Below, piece by piece: positions 1 to 12,952 of a stretch of 64,000 nucleotides of DNA. How positions within the stretch are numbered: position 1 is the stretch's first letter; the number at the start of each line of letters is the position of its first letter. The position numbers and the translations under genes were made by a program. The DNA comes from Gordius sp. MW1 (taxonomy: Eukaryota; Nematomorpha; Gordioida; Gordea; Gordiidae): contig OZ038531.1 of the NCBI GenBank assembly GCA_964036665.1, forward strand, positions 14,322,168 through 14,386,167, written 5' to 3'. The notes beneath the pieces were generated by a model. That model was not told the origin of the DNA. It did not search any database and was given only the letters and a program-made list of their open reading frames with translations.

Positions 1-2069
1 CAAATTGGCTTACTTTTATATATTTTTTCATGCTCTTTCACATAGAATCGAAAAAAATAAATATTTTTGCCTCAAAATTTTTCACATATTTTTCTTTGAA
101 CCGTATTCATCCGATGAAAGTTGTCGTTTTCAGACGTGGTTTCTATGATCCCAAGTAAAAATTTATCAGAATCTAAAAACTATTACTTTGAAATCATGAT
201 CGCATAGAGCAGTTTTCAAAAATTAAGCACTCACGTTGCGATACAACAAACTAATCGCCACAATAAAACGTTGTCTTTTGTCAAAATGATAGTTCTCGCA
301 GCTAAAAACCTCTTTTCGGAAGTCAAGCGAGGATAATAGGATTCTCAAATTGGCTTACTTTTACATATTTTTTCATGCTCTTTCACATAGAATCGAAAAA
401 AATAAATATTTTTACCTCAAAATTTTTCACATATTTTTCTTTGAACCGTATTCATCCGATGAAAGTTGTCGTTTTCCGACGTTGTTTCTATGATCCCAAG
501 TAAAAATTTATCAGAATCTAAAAATTATTACTTTGAAATCATGATCGCATAGAGCAGTTTTCAAAAATTAAGCACTCACGTTGCGACAGAAAAACTAATC
601 GCAACAATAAAACGTTGTCTTTTGTCGAAATGATAGTTCTCGCAGCTTAAAACCTCTTTTCGGAAATCAATCGAGGATAATAGGATTCTCAAATTGGCTT
701 ACTTTTATATATTTTTTCATGCTCTTTTACATAGAATCAAAAAAAAATAAATATTTTTAACTCAAAATTTTTCACATATTTTTCTTTGAACCGTATTCAT
801 TCGATGAAAGTTGTCGTTTTCAGACGTGGTTTTTATGATCCCAAGTAAAAATTTATCAGAATCTAAAAACTATTACTTTGAAATCATGATCGCATAGAGC
901 AGTTTTCAAAAATTAAGCACACACGTTGCGATACAACAAACTAATTGCAACAATATAACGTTGTCTTTTGTCAAAATGATAGTTCTCGCAGCTTAAAACC
1001 TCTTTTCGGAAATCAATCGAGGATAAAAGGATTCTCAAATTGGCTTACTTTTATATATTTTTTCATGCTCTTTCACATAGAATCGAAAAAAATAAATATT
1101 TTTGCCTCAAAATTTTTCACATATTTTTCTTTGAACCGTATTCATCCGATGAAAGTTGTCGTTTTCAGACGTGGTTTCTATGATCCCAAGTAAAAATTTA
1201 TGAGAATCTAAAAACTATTACTTTGAAATCATGATCGCATAGAGCAGTTTTCAAAAATTAAGCACTCACGTTGCGATACAACAAACTAATCGCCACAATA
1301 AAACGTTGTCTTTTGTCAAAATGATAGTTCTCGCAGCTTAAACCTCTTTTCGGAAGTCAAGCGAGGATAATAGGATTCTCAAATTGGCTTACTTTTATAT
1401 ATTTTTTCATGCTCTTTCACATAGAATCGAAAAAAATAAATATTTTTACCTCAAAATTTTTCACATATTTTTCTTTGAACCGTATTCATCCGATGAAAGT
1501 TGTCGTTTTCAGACGTGGTTTCTATGATCCCAAGTAAAAATTTATCAAAATCTAAAAATTATTACTTTGAAATCATGATCGCATAGAGCAGTTTTCAAAA
1601 ATTAAGCACTCACGTTGCGACAGAAAAACTAATCGCAACAATAAAACGTTGTCTTTTGTCAAAATGATAGTTCTCGCAGCTTAAAACCTCTTTTCGGAAA
1701 TCAATCGAGGATAAAAGGATTCTCAAATTGGCTTACTTTTATATATTTTTTCATGCTCTTTTACATAGAATCAAAAAAAATAAATATTTTTAACTCAAAA
1801 TTTTTCACATATTTTTCTTTGAACCGTATTCATTCGATGAAAGTTGTCGTTTTCAGACGTGGTTTTTATGATCCCAAGTAAAAATTTATCAGAATCTACC
1901 AAACTATTACTTTGAAATCATGATCGCATAGAGCAGTTTTCAAAAATTAAGCACTCACGTTGCGATACAACAAACTAATCGCAACAATAAAACGTTGTCT
2001 TTTGTCAAAATGATAGTTCTCGCAGCTTAAAACCTCTTTTCGGAAATCAATCGAGGATAATAGGATTCT
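1..2069 (+). repeat. Higher-order trimer (C-B-A), two consecutive units
   Basis: Six monomers form two trimers, 1-1035 and 1036-2069. Type C (1-345, 1036-1379) has TTTGCCTC, ATCGCCAC and GTCAAGCGAGG. Type B (346-689, 1380-1723) has TTTACCTC, AAATTATTAC and GCGACAGAAAAAC. Type A (690-1035, 1724-2069) has CTCTTTTACATAG, TTTAACTC, CATTCGATG and GGTTTTTATG. The same C-B-A order recurs through much of the left array, most regularly at about 26.7-33.2 kb. This is a higher-order repeat of the kind known from centromeric satellites; the centromeric role is inferred. Confidence 0.8.
1959..1985. other. Conserved dyad (hairpin) inside the monomer, representative copy
   Basis: GTTGCGAT at 1959-1966 and ATCGCAAC at 1978-1985 form a perfect 8-bp inverted repeat with an 11-nt AT-rich loop. 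The dyad recurs once per monomer across the window. Type B monomers (GCGACAG variant) keep 7 of the pairs. Type C monomers have ATCGCCAC and so carry one central mismatch. It is the most GC-rich dyad in an otherwise AT-rich monomer. It could be a protein-binding site or a cruciform-prone element; neither is demonstrated here. Confidence 0.7.
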
Positions 2070-3939
2070 CAAATTGGCTTACTTTTATATATTTTTTCAT
2101 GCTCTTTTACATAGAATCGAAAAAAATAAATTTTATCAGAATCTAAAAACTATTACTTTGAAATCATGATCGCTTAGAGCAGTTTTCAAAAATTAAGCAC
2201 TCACGTTGCGATACAACTAACTAATCGCCACAATAAAACGTTGTCTTTTGTCAAAATGATAGTTCTCGCAGCTTAAAACCTCTTTTCGGAAGTCAAGCGA
2301 GGATAATAGGATTCTCAAATTGGCTTATTTTTATATATTTTTTCATGCTCTTTCACATAGAATCGAAAAAAATAAATATTTTTACCTCAAAATTTTTCAC
2401 ATATTTTTCTTTGATCCGTATTCATCCGATGAAAGTTGTCGTTTTCAGACGTGGTTTCTAAGATCCCAAGTAAAAATTTATCAGAATCTAAAAACTATTA
2501 CTTTGAAATCATGATTGCATAGAGCAGTTTTCAAAAATTAAGCACTCACGTTGCGACAGACAAACTAATCGCAACAATAAAACGTTGTCTTTTGTCAAAA
2601 TGATAGTTCTCGCAGCTTAAAACCTCTTTTCGGAAATCAATCGAGGATAAAAGGATTCTCAAATTGGCTTACTTTTATATATTTTTTCATGCTCTTTTAC
2701 ATAGAATCAAAAAAAATAAATATTTTTAACTCAAAATTTTTCACATATTTTTCTTTGAACCGTATTCATTCGATGAAAGTTGTCGTTTTCAGACGTGGTT
2801 TTTATGATCCCAAGTAAAAATTTATCAGAATCTAAAAACTATTACTTTGAAATCATGATCGCATAGAGCAGTTTTCAAAAATTAAGCACTCACGTTGCGA
2901 TACAATAAACTAATCGCAACAATAAAACGTTGTCTTTTGTCAAAATGATAGTTCTCGCAGCTTAAAACCTCTTTTCGGAAATCAATCGAGGATAATAGGA
3001 TTCTCAAATTGGCTTACTTTTATATATTTTTTCATGCTCTTTTACATAGAATCGAAAAAAATAAATTTTATCAGAATCTAAAAACTATTACTTTGAAATC
3101 ATGATCGCTTAGAGCAGTTTTCAAAAATTAAGCACTCACGTTGCGATACAACTAACTAATCGCCACAATAAAACGTTGTCTTTTGTCAAAATGATAGTTC
3201 TCGCAGCTTAAAACCTCTTTTCGGAAGTCAAGCGAGGATAATAGGATTCTCAAATTGGCTTATTTTTATATATTTTTTCATGCTCTTTCACATAGAATCG
3301 AAAAAAATAAATATTTTTACCTCAAAATTTTTCACATATTTTTCTTTGATCCGTATTCATCCGATGAAAGTTGTCGTTTTCAGACGTGGTTTCTAAGATC
3401 CCAAGTAAAAATTTATCAGAATCTAAAAACTATTACTTTGAAATCATGATTGCATAGAGCAGTTTTCAAAAATTAAGCACTCACGTTGCGACAGACAAAC
3501 TAATCGCAACAATAAAACGTTGTCTTTTGTCAAAATGATAGTTCTCGCAGCTTAAAACCTCTTTTCGGAAATCAATCGAGGATAATAGGATTCTCAAATT
3601 GGCTTACTTTTATATATTTTTTCATGCTCTTTTACATAGAATCGAAAAAAATAAATATTTTTAACTCAAAATTTTTCACATATTTTTCTTTGAACCGTAT
3701 TCATTCGATGAAAGTTGTCGTTTTCAGACGTGGTTTCTATGATCCCAAGTAAAAATTTATCAGAATCTAAAAACTATTACTTTGAAATCATGATCGCATA
3801 GAGCAGTTTTCAAAAATTAAGCACTCACGTTGCGATACAACAAACTAATCGCAACAATAAAACGTTGTCTTTTGTCAAAATGATAGTTCTCGCAGCTTAA
3901 AACCTCTTTTCGGAAATTAATCGAGGATAATAGGATTCT
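2070..3939 (+). repeat. 935-bp tandem duplication containing a truncated monomer
   Basis: Two consecutive units, 2070-3004 and 3005-3939, each made of a 246-bp truncated monomer, a 344-bp monomer and a 345-bp monomer. The truncated monomer lacks about 99 bp: AAAAAATAAA is joined directly to TTTTATCAG near 2130 and 3065. The second monomer of each unit carries the shared variants TTTGATCCG and TTTCTAAGATCCC. The identical deletion end points show duplication of one event rather than two deletions. The third monomers have diverged slightly (TTTTTATG versus TTTCTATG). Confidence 0.85.
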
Positions 3940-5500
3940 CAAATTGGCTTACTCTTATATATTTTTTCATGCTCTTTCACATAGAATCGAAAAAAATAAA
4001 TATTTTTGCCTCAAAATTTTTCACATATTTTTCTTTGAACCGTATTCACCCGATGAAAGTTGTCGTTTTCAGACGTGGTTTCTATGATCCCAAGTAAAAA
4101 TTTATCAGAATCTAAAAACTATTACTTTGAAATCATGATCGCATAGAGCAGTTTTCAAAAATTAAGCACTCACGTTGCGATACAACAAACTTCGCAACAA
4201 TAAAACGTTGTCTTTTGTCAAAATGATAGTTCTCGCAGCTTAAAACCTCTTTTCGGAAACCAAACGAGGATAATAGGATTCTCAAATTGGCTTACTTTTA
4301 TATATTTTTTCATGCTCTTGCACATAGAATCGATAAAAATAAATTTTATCAGAATCTAAAAACTATTACTTTGAAATCATGATCGCATAGAGCAATTTTC
4401 AAAAATTAAGCACTCACGTTGCGATACAACAAACTAATCGCCACAATAAAACGTTGTCTTTTGTCAAAAAATGATAGTTCTCGCAGCTTAAAACCTCTTT
4501 TCGGAAGTCAAGCGAGGATAATAGGATTCTCAAATTGGCTTATTTTTATATATTTTTTCATGCTCTTTCACATAGAATCGAAAAAAATAAATATTTTTAC
4601 CTCAAAATTTTTCACATATTTTTCTTTGAACCGTATTCATCCGATGAAAGTTGTCGTTTTCAGACGTGGTTTCTATGATCCCAAGTAAAAATTTATCAGA
4701 ATCTAAAAACTATTACTTTGAAATCATGATCGCATAGAGCAGTTTTCAAAAATTAAGCACTCACGTTGCGACAGACAAACTAATCGCAACAATAAAACGT
4801 TGTATTTTGTCAAAATGATAGTTCTCGCAGCTTAAAACCTCTTTTCGGAAATCAATCGAGGATAATAGGATTCTCAAATTGGCTTACTTTTATATATTTT
4901 TTCATGCTCTTTTACATAGAATCGAAAAAAATAAATATTTTTAACTCAAAATTTTTCACATATTTTTCTTTGAACCGTATTCATTCGATGAAAGTTGTCG
5001 TTTTCAGACGTGGTTTCTATGATCCCAAGTAAAAATTTATCAGAATCTAAAAACTATTACTTTGAAATCATGATCGCATAGAGCAGTTTTCAAAAATTAA
5101 GCACTCACGTTGCGATACAACAAACTAATCGCAACAATAAAACGTTGTCTTTTGTCAAAATGATAGTTCTCGCAGCTTAAAACCTCTTTTCGGAAATCAA
5201 TCGAGGATAATAGGATTCTCAAATTGGCTTACTTTTATATATTTTTTCATGCTCTTTCATATAGAATCGAAAAAAATAAATATTTTTGCCTCAAAATTTT
5301 TCACATATTTTTCTTTGAACCGTATTCATCCGATGAAAGTTGTCGTTTTCAGACGTGGTTTCTATGATCCCAAGTAAAAATTTATCAGAATCTAAAAACT
5401 ATTACTTTGAAATCATGATCGCATAGAGCAGTTTTTAAAAATTAAGCACTCACGTTGCGATACAACAAACTAATCGCCACAATAAAACGTTGTCTTTTGT
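2660..5500 (+). repeat. About 2.8-kb satellite block, first copy (second at 6596-9440)
   Basis: Monomer boundaries here (2660, 3005, 3251, 3595, 3940, 4283, 4531, 4875, 5220) match those at 6596, 6941, 7187, 7528, 7873, 8216, 8464, 8808 and 9153 at an offset of 3,933-3,936 bp. Private markers are shared, including truncated monomers of 246 and 248 bp, ACTTCGCAACAATAAAACG lacking a few bases (4190 and 8123), GTATTTTGTC, and CATATAGAATCG. The right end lies near 5500/9440, after which the copies differ (GTCAAGCG versus GTAAATCG). Confidence 0.85.
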
Positions 5501-6595
5501 CAAAATGATAGTTCTCGCAGCTTAAACCTCTTTTCGGAAGTCAAGCGAGGATAATAGGATTCTCAAATTGGCTTACTTTTATATATTTTTTCATGCTCTT
5601 TCACATAGAATCGAAAAAAATAAATATTTTTACCTCAAAATTTTTCACATATTTTTCTTTGAACCGTATTCATCCGATGAAAGTTGTCGTTTTCAGACGT
5701 GGTTTCTATGATCCCAAGTAAAAATTTATCAGAATCTAAAAACTATTACTTTGAAATCATGATCGCATAGAGCAGTTTTCAAAAATTAAGCACTCACGTT
5801 GCGATACAACAAACTAATCGCCACAATAAAACGTTGTCTTTTGTCAAAATGATAGTTCTCGCAGCTTAAACCTCTTTTCGGAAGTCAAGCGAGGATAATA
5901 GGATTCTCAAATTGGCTTACTTTTATATATTTTTTCATGCTCTTTCACATAGAATCGAAAAAAATAAATATTTTTACCTCAAAATTTTTCACATATTTTT
6001 CTTTGAACCGTATTCATCCTATGAAAGTTGTCGTTTTCAGACGTGGTTTCTATGATCCCAAGTAAAAATTTATGAGAATCTAAAAACTATTACTTTGAAA
6101 TCATGATCGCATAGAGCAGTTTTCAAAAATTAAGCACTCACGTTGCGATACAACAAACTAATCGCCACAATAAAACGTTGTCTTTTGTCAAAATGATAGT
6201 TCTCGCAGCTTAAACCTCTTTTCGGAAGTCAAGCGAGGATAATAGGATTCTCAAATTGGCTTACTTTTATATATTTTTTCATGCTCTTTCACATAGAATC
6301 GAAAAAAATAAATATTTTTACCTCAAAATTTTTCACATATTTTTCTTTGAACCGTATTCATCCGATGAAAGTTGTCGTTTTCAGACGTGGTTTCTATGAT
6401 CCCAAGTAAAAATTTATCAGAATCTAAAAATTATTACTTTGAAATCATGATCGCATAGAGCAGTTTTCAAAAATTAAGCACTCACGTTGCGACAGAAAAA
6501 CTAATCGCAACAATAAAACGTTGTCTTTTGTCAAAATGATAGTTCTCGCAGCTTAAAACCTCTTTTCGGAAATCAATCGAGGATAAAAGGATTCT

Positions 6596-9440
6596 CAAAT
6601 TGGCTTACTTTTATATATTTTTTCATGCTCTTTTACATAGAATCAAAAAAAATAAATATTTTTAACTCAAAATTTTTCACATATTTTTCTTTGAACCGTA
6701 TTCATTCGATGAAAGTTGTCGTTTTCAGACGTGGTTTTTATGATCCCAAGTAAAAATTTATCAGAATCTAAAAACTATTACTTTGAAATCATGATCGCAT
6801 AGAGCAGTTTTCAAAAATTAAGCACTCACGTTGCGATACAACAAACTAATCGCAACAATAAAACGTTGTCTTTTGTCAAAATGATAGTTCTCGCAGCTTA
6901 AAACCTCTTTTCGGAAATCAATCGAGGATAATAGGATTCTCAAATTGGCTTACTTTTATATATTTTTTCATGCTCTTTTACATAGAATCGAAAAAAATAA
7001 ATTTTATCAGAATCTAAAAACTATTACTTTGAAATCATGATCGCTTAGAGCAGTTTTCAAAAATTAAGCACTCACGTTGCGATACAACTAACTAATCGCC
7101 ACAATAAAACGTTGTCTTTTGTCAAAATGATAGTTCTCGCAGCTTAAAACCTCTTTTCGGAAGTCAAGCGAGGATAATAGGATTCTCAAATTGGCTTATT
7201 TTTATATATTTTTTCATGCTCTTTCACATAGAATCGAAAAAAATAAATTTTACCTCAAAATTTTTCACATATTTTTCTTTGATCCGTATTCATCCGATGA
7301 AAGTTGTCGTTTTCAGACGTGGTTTCTAAGATCCCAAGTAAAAATTTATCAGAATCTAAAAACTATTACTTTGAAATCATGATTGCATAGAGCAGTTTTC
7401 AAAAATTAAGCACTCACGTTGCGACAGACAAACTAATCGCAACAATAAAACGTTGTCTTTTGTCAAAATGATAGTTCTCGCAGCTTAAAACCTCTTTTCG
7501 GAAATCAATCGAGGATAATAGGATTCTCAAATTGGCTTACTTTTATATATTTTTTCATGCTCTTTTACATAGAATCGAAAAAAATAAATATTTTTAACTC
7601 AAAATTTTTCACATATTTTTCTTTGAACCGTATTCATTCGATGAAAGTTGTCGTTTTCAGACGTGGTTTCTATGATCCCAAGTAAAAATTTATCAGAATC
7701 TAAAAACTATTACTTTGAAATCATGATCGCATAGAGCAGTTTTCAAAAATTAAGCACTCACGTTGCGATACAACAAACTAATCGCAACAATAAAACGTTG
7801 TCTTTTGTCAAAATGATAGTTCTCGCAGCTTAAAACCTCTTTTCGGAAATTAATCGAGGATAATAGGATTCTCAAATTGGCTTACTTTTATATATTTTTT
7901 CATGCTCTTTCACATAGAATCGAAAAAAATAAATATTTTTGCCTCAAAATTTTTCACATATTTTTCTTTGAACCGTATTCACCCGATGAAAGTTGTCGTT
8001 TTCAGACGTGGTTTCTATGATCCCAAGTAAAAATTTATCAGAATCTAAAAACTATTACTTTGAAATCATGATCGCATAGAGCAGTTTTCAAAAATTAAGC
8101 ACTCACGTTGCGATACAACAAACTTCGCAACAATAAAACGTTGTCTTTTGTCAAAATGATAGTTCTCGCAGCTTAAAACCTCTTTTCGGAAACCAAACGA
8201 GGATAATAGGATTCTCAAATTGGCTTACTTTTATATATTTTTTCATGCTCTTGCACATAGAATCGAAAAAAATAAATTTTATCAGAATCTAAAAACTATT
8301 ACTTTGAAATCATGATCGCATAGAGCAATTTTCAAAAATTAAGCACTCACGTTGCGATACAACAAACTAATCGCCACAATAAAACGTTGTCTTTTGTCAA
8401 AAAATGATAGTTCTCGCAGCTTAAAACCTCTTTTCGGAAGTCAAGCGAGGATAATAGGATTCTCAAATTGGCTTATTTTTATATATTTTTTCATGCTCTT
8501 TCACATAGAATCGAAAAAAATAAATATTTTTACCTCAAAATTTTTCACATATTTTTCTTTGAACCGTATTCATCCGATGAAAGTTGTCGTTTTCAGACGT
8601 GGTTTCTATGATCCCAAGTAAAAATTTATCAGAATCTAAAAACTATTACTTTGAAATCATGATCGCATAGAGCAGTTTTCAAAAATTAAGCACTCACGTT
8701 GCGACAGACAAACTAATCGCAACAATAAAACGTTGTATTTTGTCAAAATGATAGTTCTCGCAGCTTAAAACCTCTTTTCGGAAATCAATCGAGGATAATA
8801 GGATTCTCAAATTGGCTTACTTTTATATATTTTTTCATGCTCTTTTACATAGAATCGAAAAAAATAAATATTTTTAACTCAAAATTTTTCACATATTTTT
8901 CTTTGAACCGTATTCATTCGATGAAAGTTGTCGTTTTCAGACGTGGTTTCTATGATCCCAAGTAAAAATTTATCAGAATCTAAAAACTATTACTTTGAAA
9001 TCATGATCGCATAGAGCAGTTTTCAAAAATTAAGCACTCACGTTGCGATACAACAAACTAATCGCAACAATAAAACGTTGTCTTTTGTCAAAATGATAGT
9101 TCTCGCAGCTTAAAACCTCTTTTCGGAAATCAATCGAGGATAATAGGATTCTCAAATTGGCTTACTTTTATATATTTTTTCATGCTCTTTCATATAGAAT
9201 CGAAAAAAATAAATATTTTTGCCTCAAAATTTTTCACATATTTTTCTTTGAACCGTATTCATCCGATGAAAGTTGTCGTTTTCAGACGTGGTTTCTATGA
9301 TCCCAAGTAAAAATTTATCAGAATCTAAAAACTATTACTTTGAAATCATGATCGCATAGAGCAGTTTTCAAAAATTAAGCACTCACGTCGCGATACAACA
9401 AACTAATCGCCACAATAAAACGTTGTCTTTTGTCAAAATG
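6596..9440 (+). repeat. About 2.8-kb satellite block, second copy
   Basis: Duplicate of 2660-5500 at an offset of about 3.93 kb, with the same order of full-length and truncated monomers. It differs by a 4-bp deletion in the monomer at 7187-7527 (AAATAAATTTTACCTC) and scattered single changes, so the block duplication is recent relative to the divergence between neighbouring monomers. Confidence 0.85.
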
Positions 9441-12400
9441 ATAGTTCTCGCAGCTTAAAACCTCTTTTCGGAAGTAAATCGAGGATAATAGGATTCTCAA
9501 ATTGGCTTACTTTTATATATTTTTTTATGCTCTTTCAAATAGAATCGAAAAAAATAAATATTTTTACCTCAAAATTTTTCACATATTTTTCTTTGAACCG
9601 TATTCATCCGATGAAAGTTGTCGTTTTCAGACGTGGTTTCTATGATCCCAAGTAAAAATTTATCAGAATCTAAAAACTATTACTTTGAAATCATGATCGC
9701 ATAGAGCAGTTTTCAAAAATTAAGCACTCACGTTGCGATACAACAAACTAATCGCAACAATAAAACGTTGTCTTTTGTCAAAATGATAGTTCTCGCAGCT
9801 TAAAACCTCTTTTCGGAAATCAAACGAGGATAATAGGATTCTCAAATTGGCTTACTTTTATATATTTTTTCATGCTCTTTCACATAGAATCGAAAAAAAT
9901 AAATATTTTTGCCTCAAAATTTTTCACATATTTTTCTTTGAACCGTATTCATCCGATGAAAGTTGTCGTTTTCAGACGTGGTTTCTATGATCCCAAGTAA
10001 AAATTTATCAGAATCTAAAAACTATTACTTTGAAATCATGATCGCATAGAGCAGTTTTCAAAAATTAAGCACTCACGTTGCGATACAACAAACTAATCGC
10101 CACAATAAAACGTTGTCTTTTGTCAAAATGATAGTTCTCGCAGCTTAAAACCTCTTTTCGGAAGTCAAGCGAGGATAATAGGATTCTCAAATTGGCTTAC
10201 TTTTACATATTTTTTCATGCTCTTTCTCATAGAATCGAAAAAAATAAATATTTTTACCTCAAAATTTTTCACATATTTTTCTTTGAACCGTATTCATCCG
10301 ATGAAAGTTGTCGGTTTTAGACGTGGTTTCTATGATCCCAAGTAAAAATTTATCAGAATCTAAAAATTATTACTTTGAAATCATGATCGCATAGAGCAGT
10401 TTTCAAAAATTAAGCACTCACGTTGCGACAGAAAAACTAATCGCAACAATAAAACGTTGTCTTTTGTCAAAATGATAGTTCTCGCAGCTTAAAACCTCTT
10501 TTCGGAAATCAATCGAGGATAATAGGATTCTCAAATTGGCTTACTTTTATATATTTTTTCATGCTCTTTCACATAAAATCGAAAAAAATAAATATTTTTA
10601 CCTCAAAATTTTTCACATATTTTTCTTTGAACCGTATTCATCCGATGAAAGTTGTCGTTTTCAGTCGTGGTTTCTATGATCCCAAGTAAAAATTTATCAG
10701 AATCTAAAAACTATTACTTTGAAATCATGATCGCATAGAGCAGTTTTCAAAAATTAAGCACTCACGTTGCGATACAACAAACTAATCGCAACAATAAAAC
10801 GTTGTCTTTTGTCAAAATGATAGTTCTCGCAGCTTAAAACCTCTTTTCGGAAGTCAATCGAGGATAATAGGATTCTCAAATTAGCTTACTTTTATATATT
10901 TTTTCATGCTCTTTCAAATGGAATCGAAAAAAATAAATATTTTTACCTCAAAATTTTTCACATATATTTCTTTGAACCGTATTCATCCGATGAAAGTTGT
11001 CGTTTTCAGACGTGGTTTCTATGATCCCAAGTAAAAATTTATCAGAATCTACAAACTATTACTTTGAAATCTTGATCGCATAGAGCAGTTTTCAAAAATT
11101 AAGCACTCACGTTGCGATACAACAAACTAATCGCAACAATAAAACGTTGTCTTTTGTCAAAATGATAGTTCTCGCAGCTTAAAACCTCTTTTCGGAAATC
11201 AAACGAGGATAATAGGATTCTCAAATTGGCTTACTTTTATATATTTTTTCATGCTCTTTCACATAGAATCGAAAAAAATAAATATTTTTGCCTCAAAATT
11301 TTTCACATATTTTTCTTTGAACCGTATTCATCCGATGAAAGTTGTCGTTTTCAGACGTGGTTTCTATGATCCCAAGTAAAAATTTATCAGAATCTAAAAA
11401 CTATTACTTTTAAATCATGATCGCATAGAGCAGTTTTCAAAAATTAAGCACTCACGTTGCGATACAACAAACTAATCGCCACAATAAAACGTTGTCTTTT
11501 GTCAAAATGATAGTTCTCGCAGCTTAAAACCTCTTTTCGGAAGTCAAGCGAGGGTAATAGGATTCTCAAATTGGCTTACTTTTACATATTTTTTCATGCT
11601 CTTTCACATAGAATCGAAAAAAATAAATATTTTTACCTCAAAATTTTTCACATATTTTTCTTTAAACCGTATTCATCCGATGAAAGTTGTCGGTTTTAGA
11701 CGTGGTTTCTATGATCCCAAGTAAAAATTTATCAGAATCTAAAAATTATTACTTTGAAATCATGATCGCATAGAGCAGTTTTCAAAAATTAAGCACTCAC
11801 GTTGCGACAGAAAAACTAATCGCAACAATAAAACGTTGTCTTTTGTTAAAATGATAGTTCTCGCAGCTAAAACCTCTTTTCGGAAATCAATCGAGGATAA
11901 TAGGATTCTCAAATTGGCTTACTTTTACATATTTTTTCATGCTCTTTCACATAGAATCGAAAAAAATAAATATTTTTACCTCAAAATTTTTCACATATTT
12001 TTCTTTGAACCGTATTCATCCGATGAAAGTTGTCGTTTTCAGACGTGGTTTCTATGATTCCAAGTAAAAATTTATCAGAATCTAAAAATTATTACTTTGA
12101 AATCATGATCGCATAAAGCAGTTTTCAAAAATTTAGCACTCACGTTGCGACAGAAAAACTAATCGCAACAATAAAACGTTGTCTTTTGTCAAAATGATAG
12201 TTCTCGCAGCTTAAAACCTCTTTTCGGAAATCAATCGAGGATAATAGGATTCTCAAATTGGCTTACTTTTATATATTTTTTCATGCTCTTTTACATAGAA
12301 TCAAAAAAAATAAATATTTTTAACTCAAAATTTTTCACATATTTTTCTTTGAACCGTATTCATTCGATGAAAGTTGTCGTTTTCAGACGTGGTTTTTATG

Positions 12401-12952
12401 ATCCCAAGTAAAAATTTATCAGAATCTAAAAACTATTACTTTGAAATCATGATCGCATAGAGCAGTTTTCAAAAATTAAGCACTCACGTTGCGATACAAC
12501 AAACTAATCGCAACAATAAAAAGTTGTCTTTTGTCAAAATGATAGTTCTCGCAGCTTAAAACTCTTTTCGGAAGTAAATCGAGGATAATAGGATTCTCAA
12601 ATTGGCTTACTTTTATATATTTTTTCATGCTCTTTCAAATAGAATCGAAAAAAATAAATATTTTTACCTCAAAATTTTTCACATATTTTTCTTTGAACCG
12701 TATTCATCCGATGAAAGTTGTCGTTTTCAGACGTGGTTTCTATGATCCCAAGTAAAAATTTATCAGAATCTAAAAATTATTACTTTGAAATCATGATCGC
12801 ATAGAGCAGTTTTCAAAAATTAAGCACTCACGTTGCGATACAACAAACTAATCGCAACAATAAAACGTTGTCTTTTGTCAAAATGATAGTTCTCGCAGCT
12901 TAAAACCTCTTTTCGGAAATCAATCGAGGATAATAGGATTCTCAAATTGGCT

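Noticed and set aside
235-261. CENP-B box in the satellite
   Set aside because: The dyad GTTGCGAT/ATCGCMAC does not fit the CENP-B box core (TTCG with A and CGGG at fixed spacing), and TTTTCGGAAGTCAATCGAGG does not fit either.
945-12057. Many 60-96 residue open frames of type MAYFYIFFHALSHRIE or MSFVKMIVLAAKTS in satellite monomers
   Set aside because: They are the same tandem monomer read through; ends depend on single variants, most lack a fixed ATG, and every copy in the array would have to be a gene. The same applies to those at 21-38 kb and 44-60 kb.
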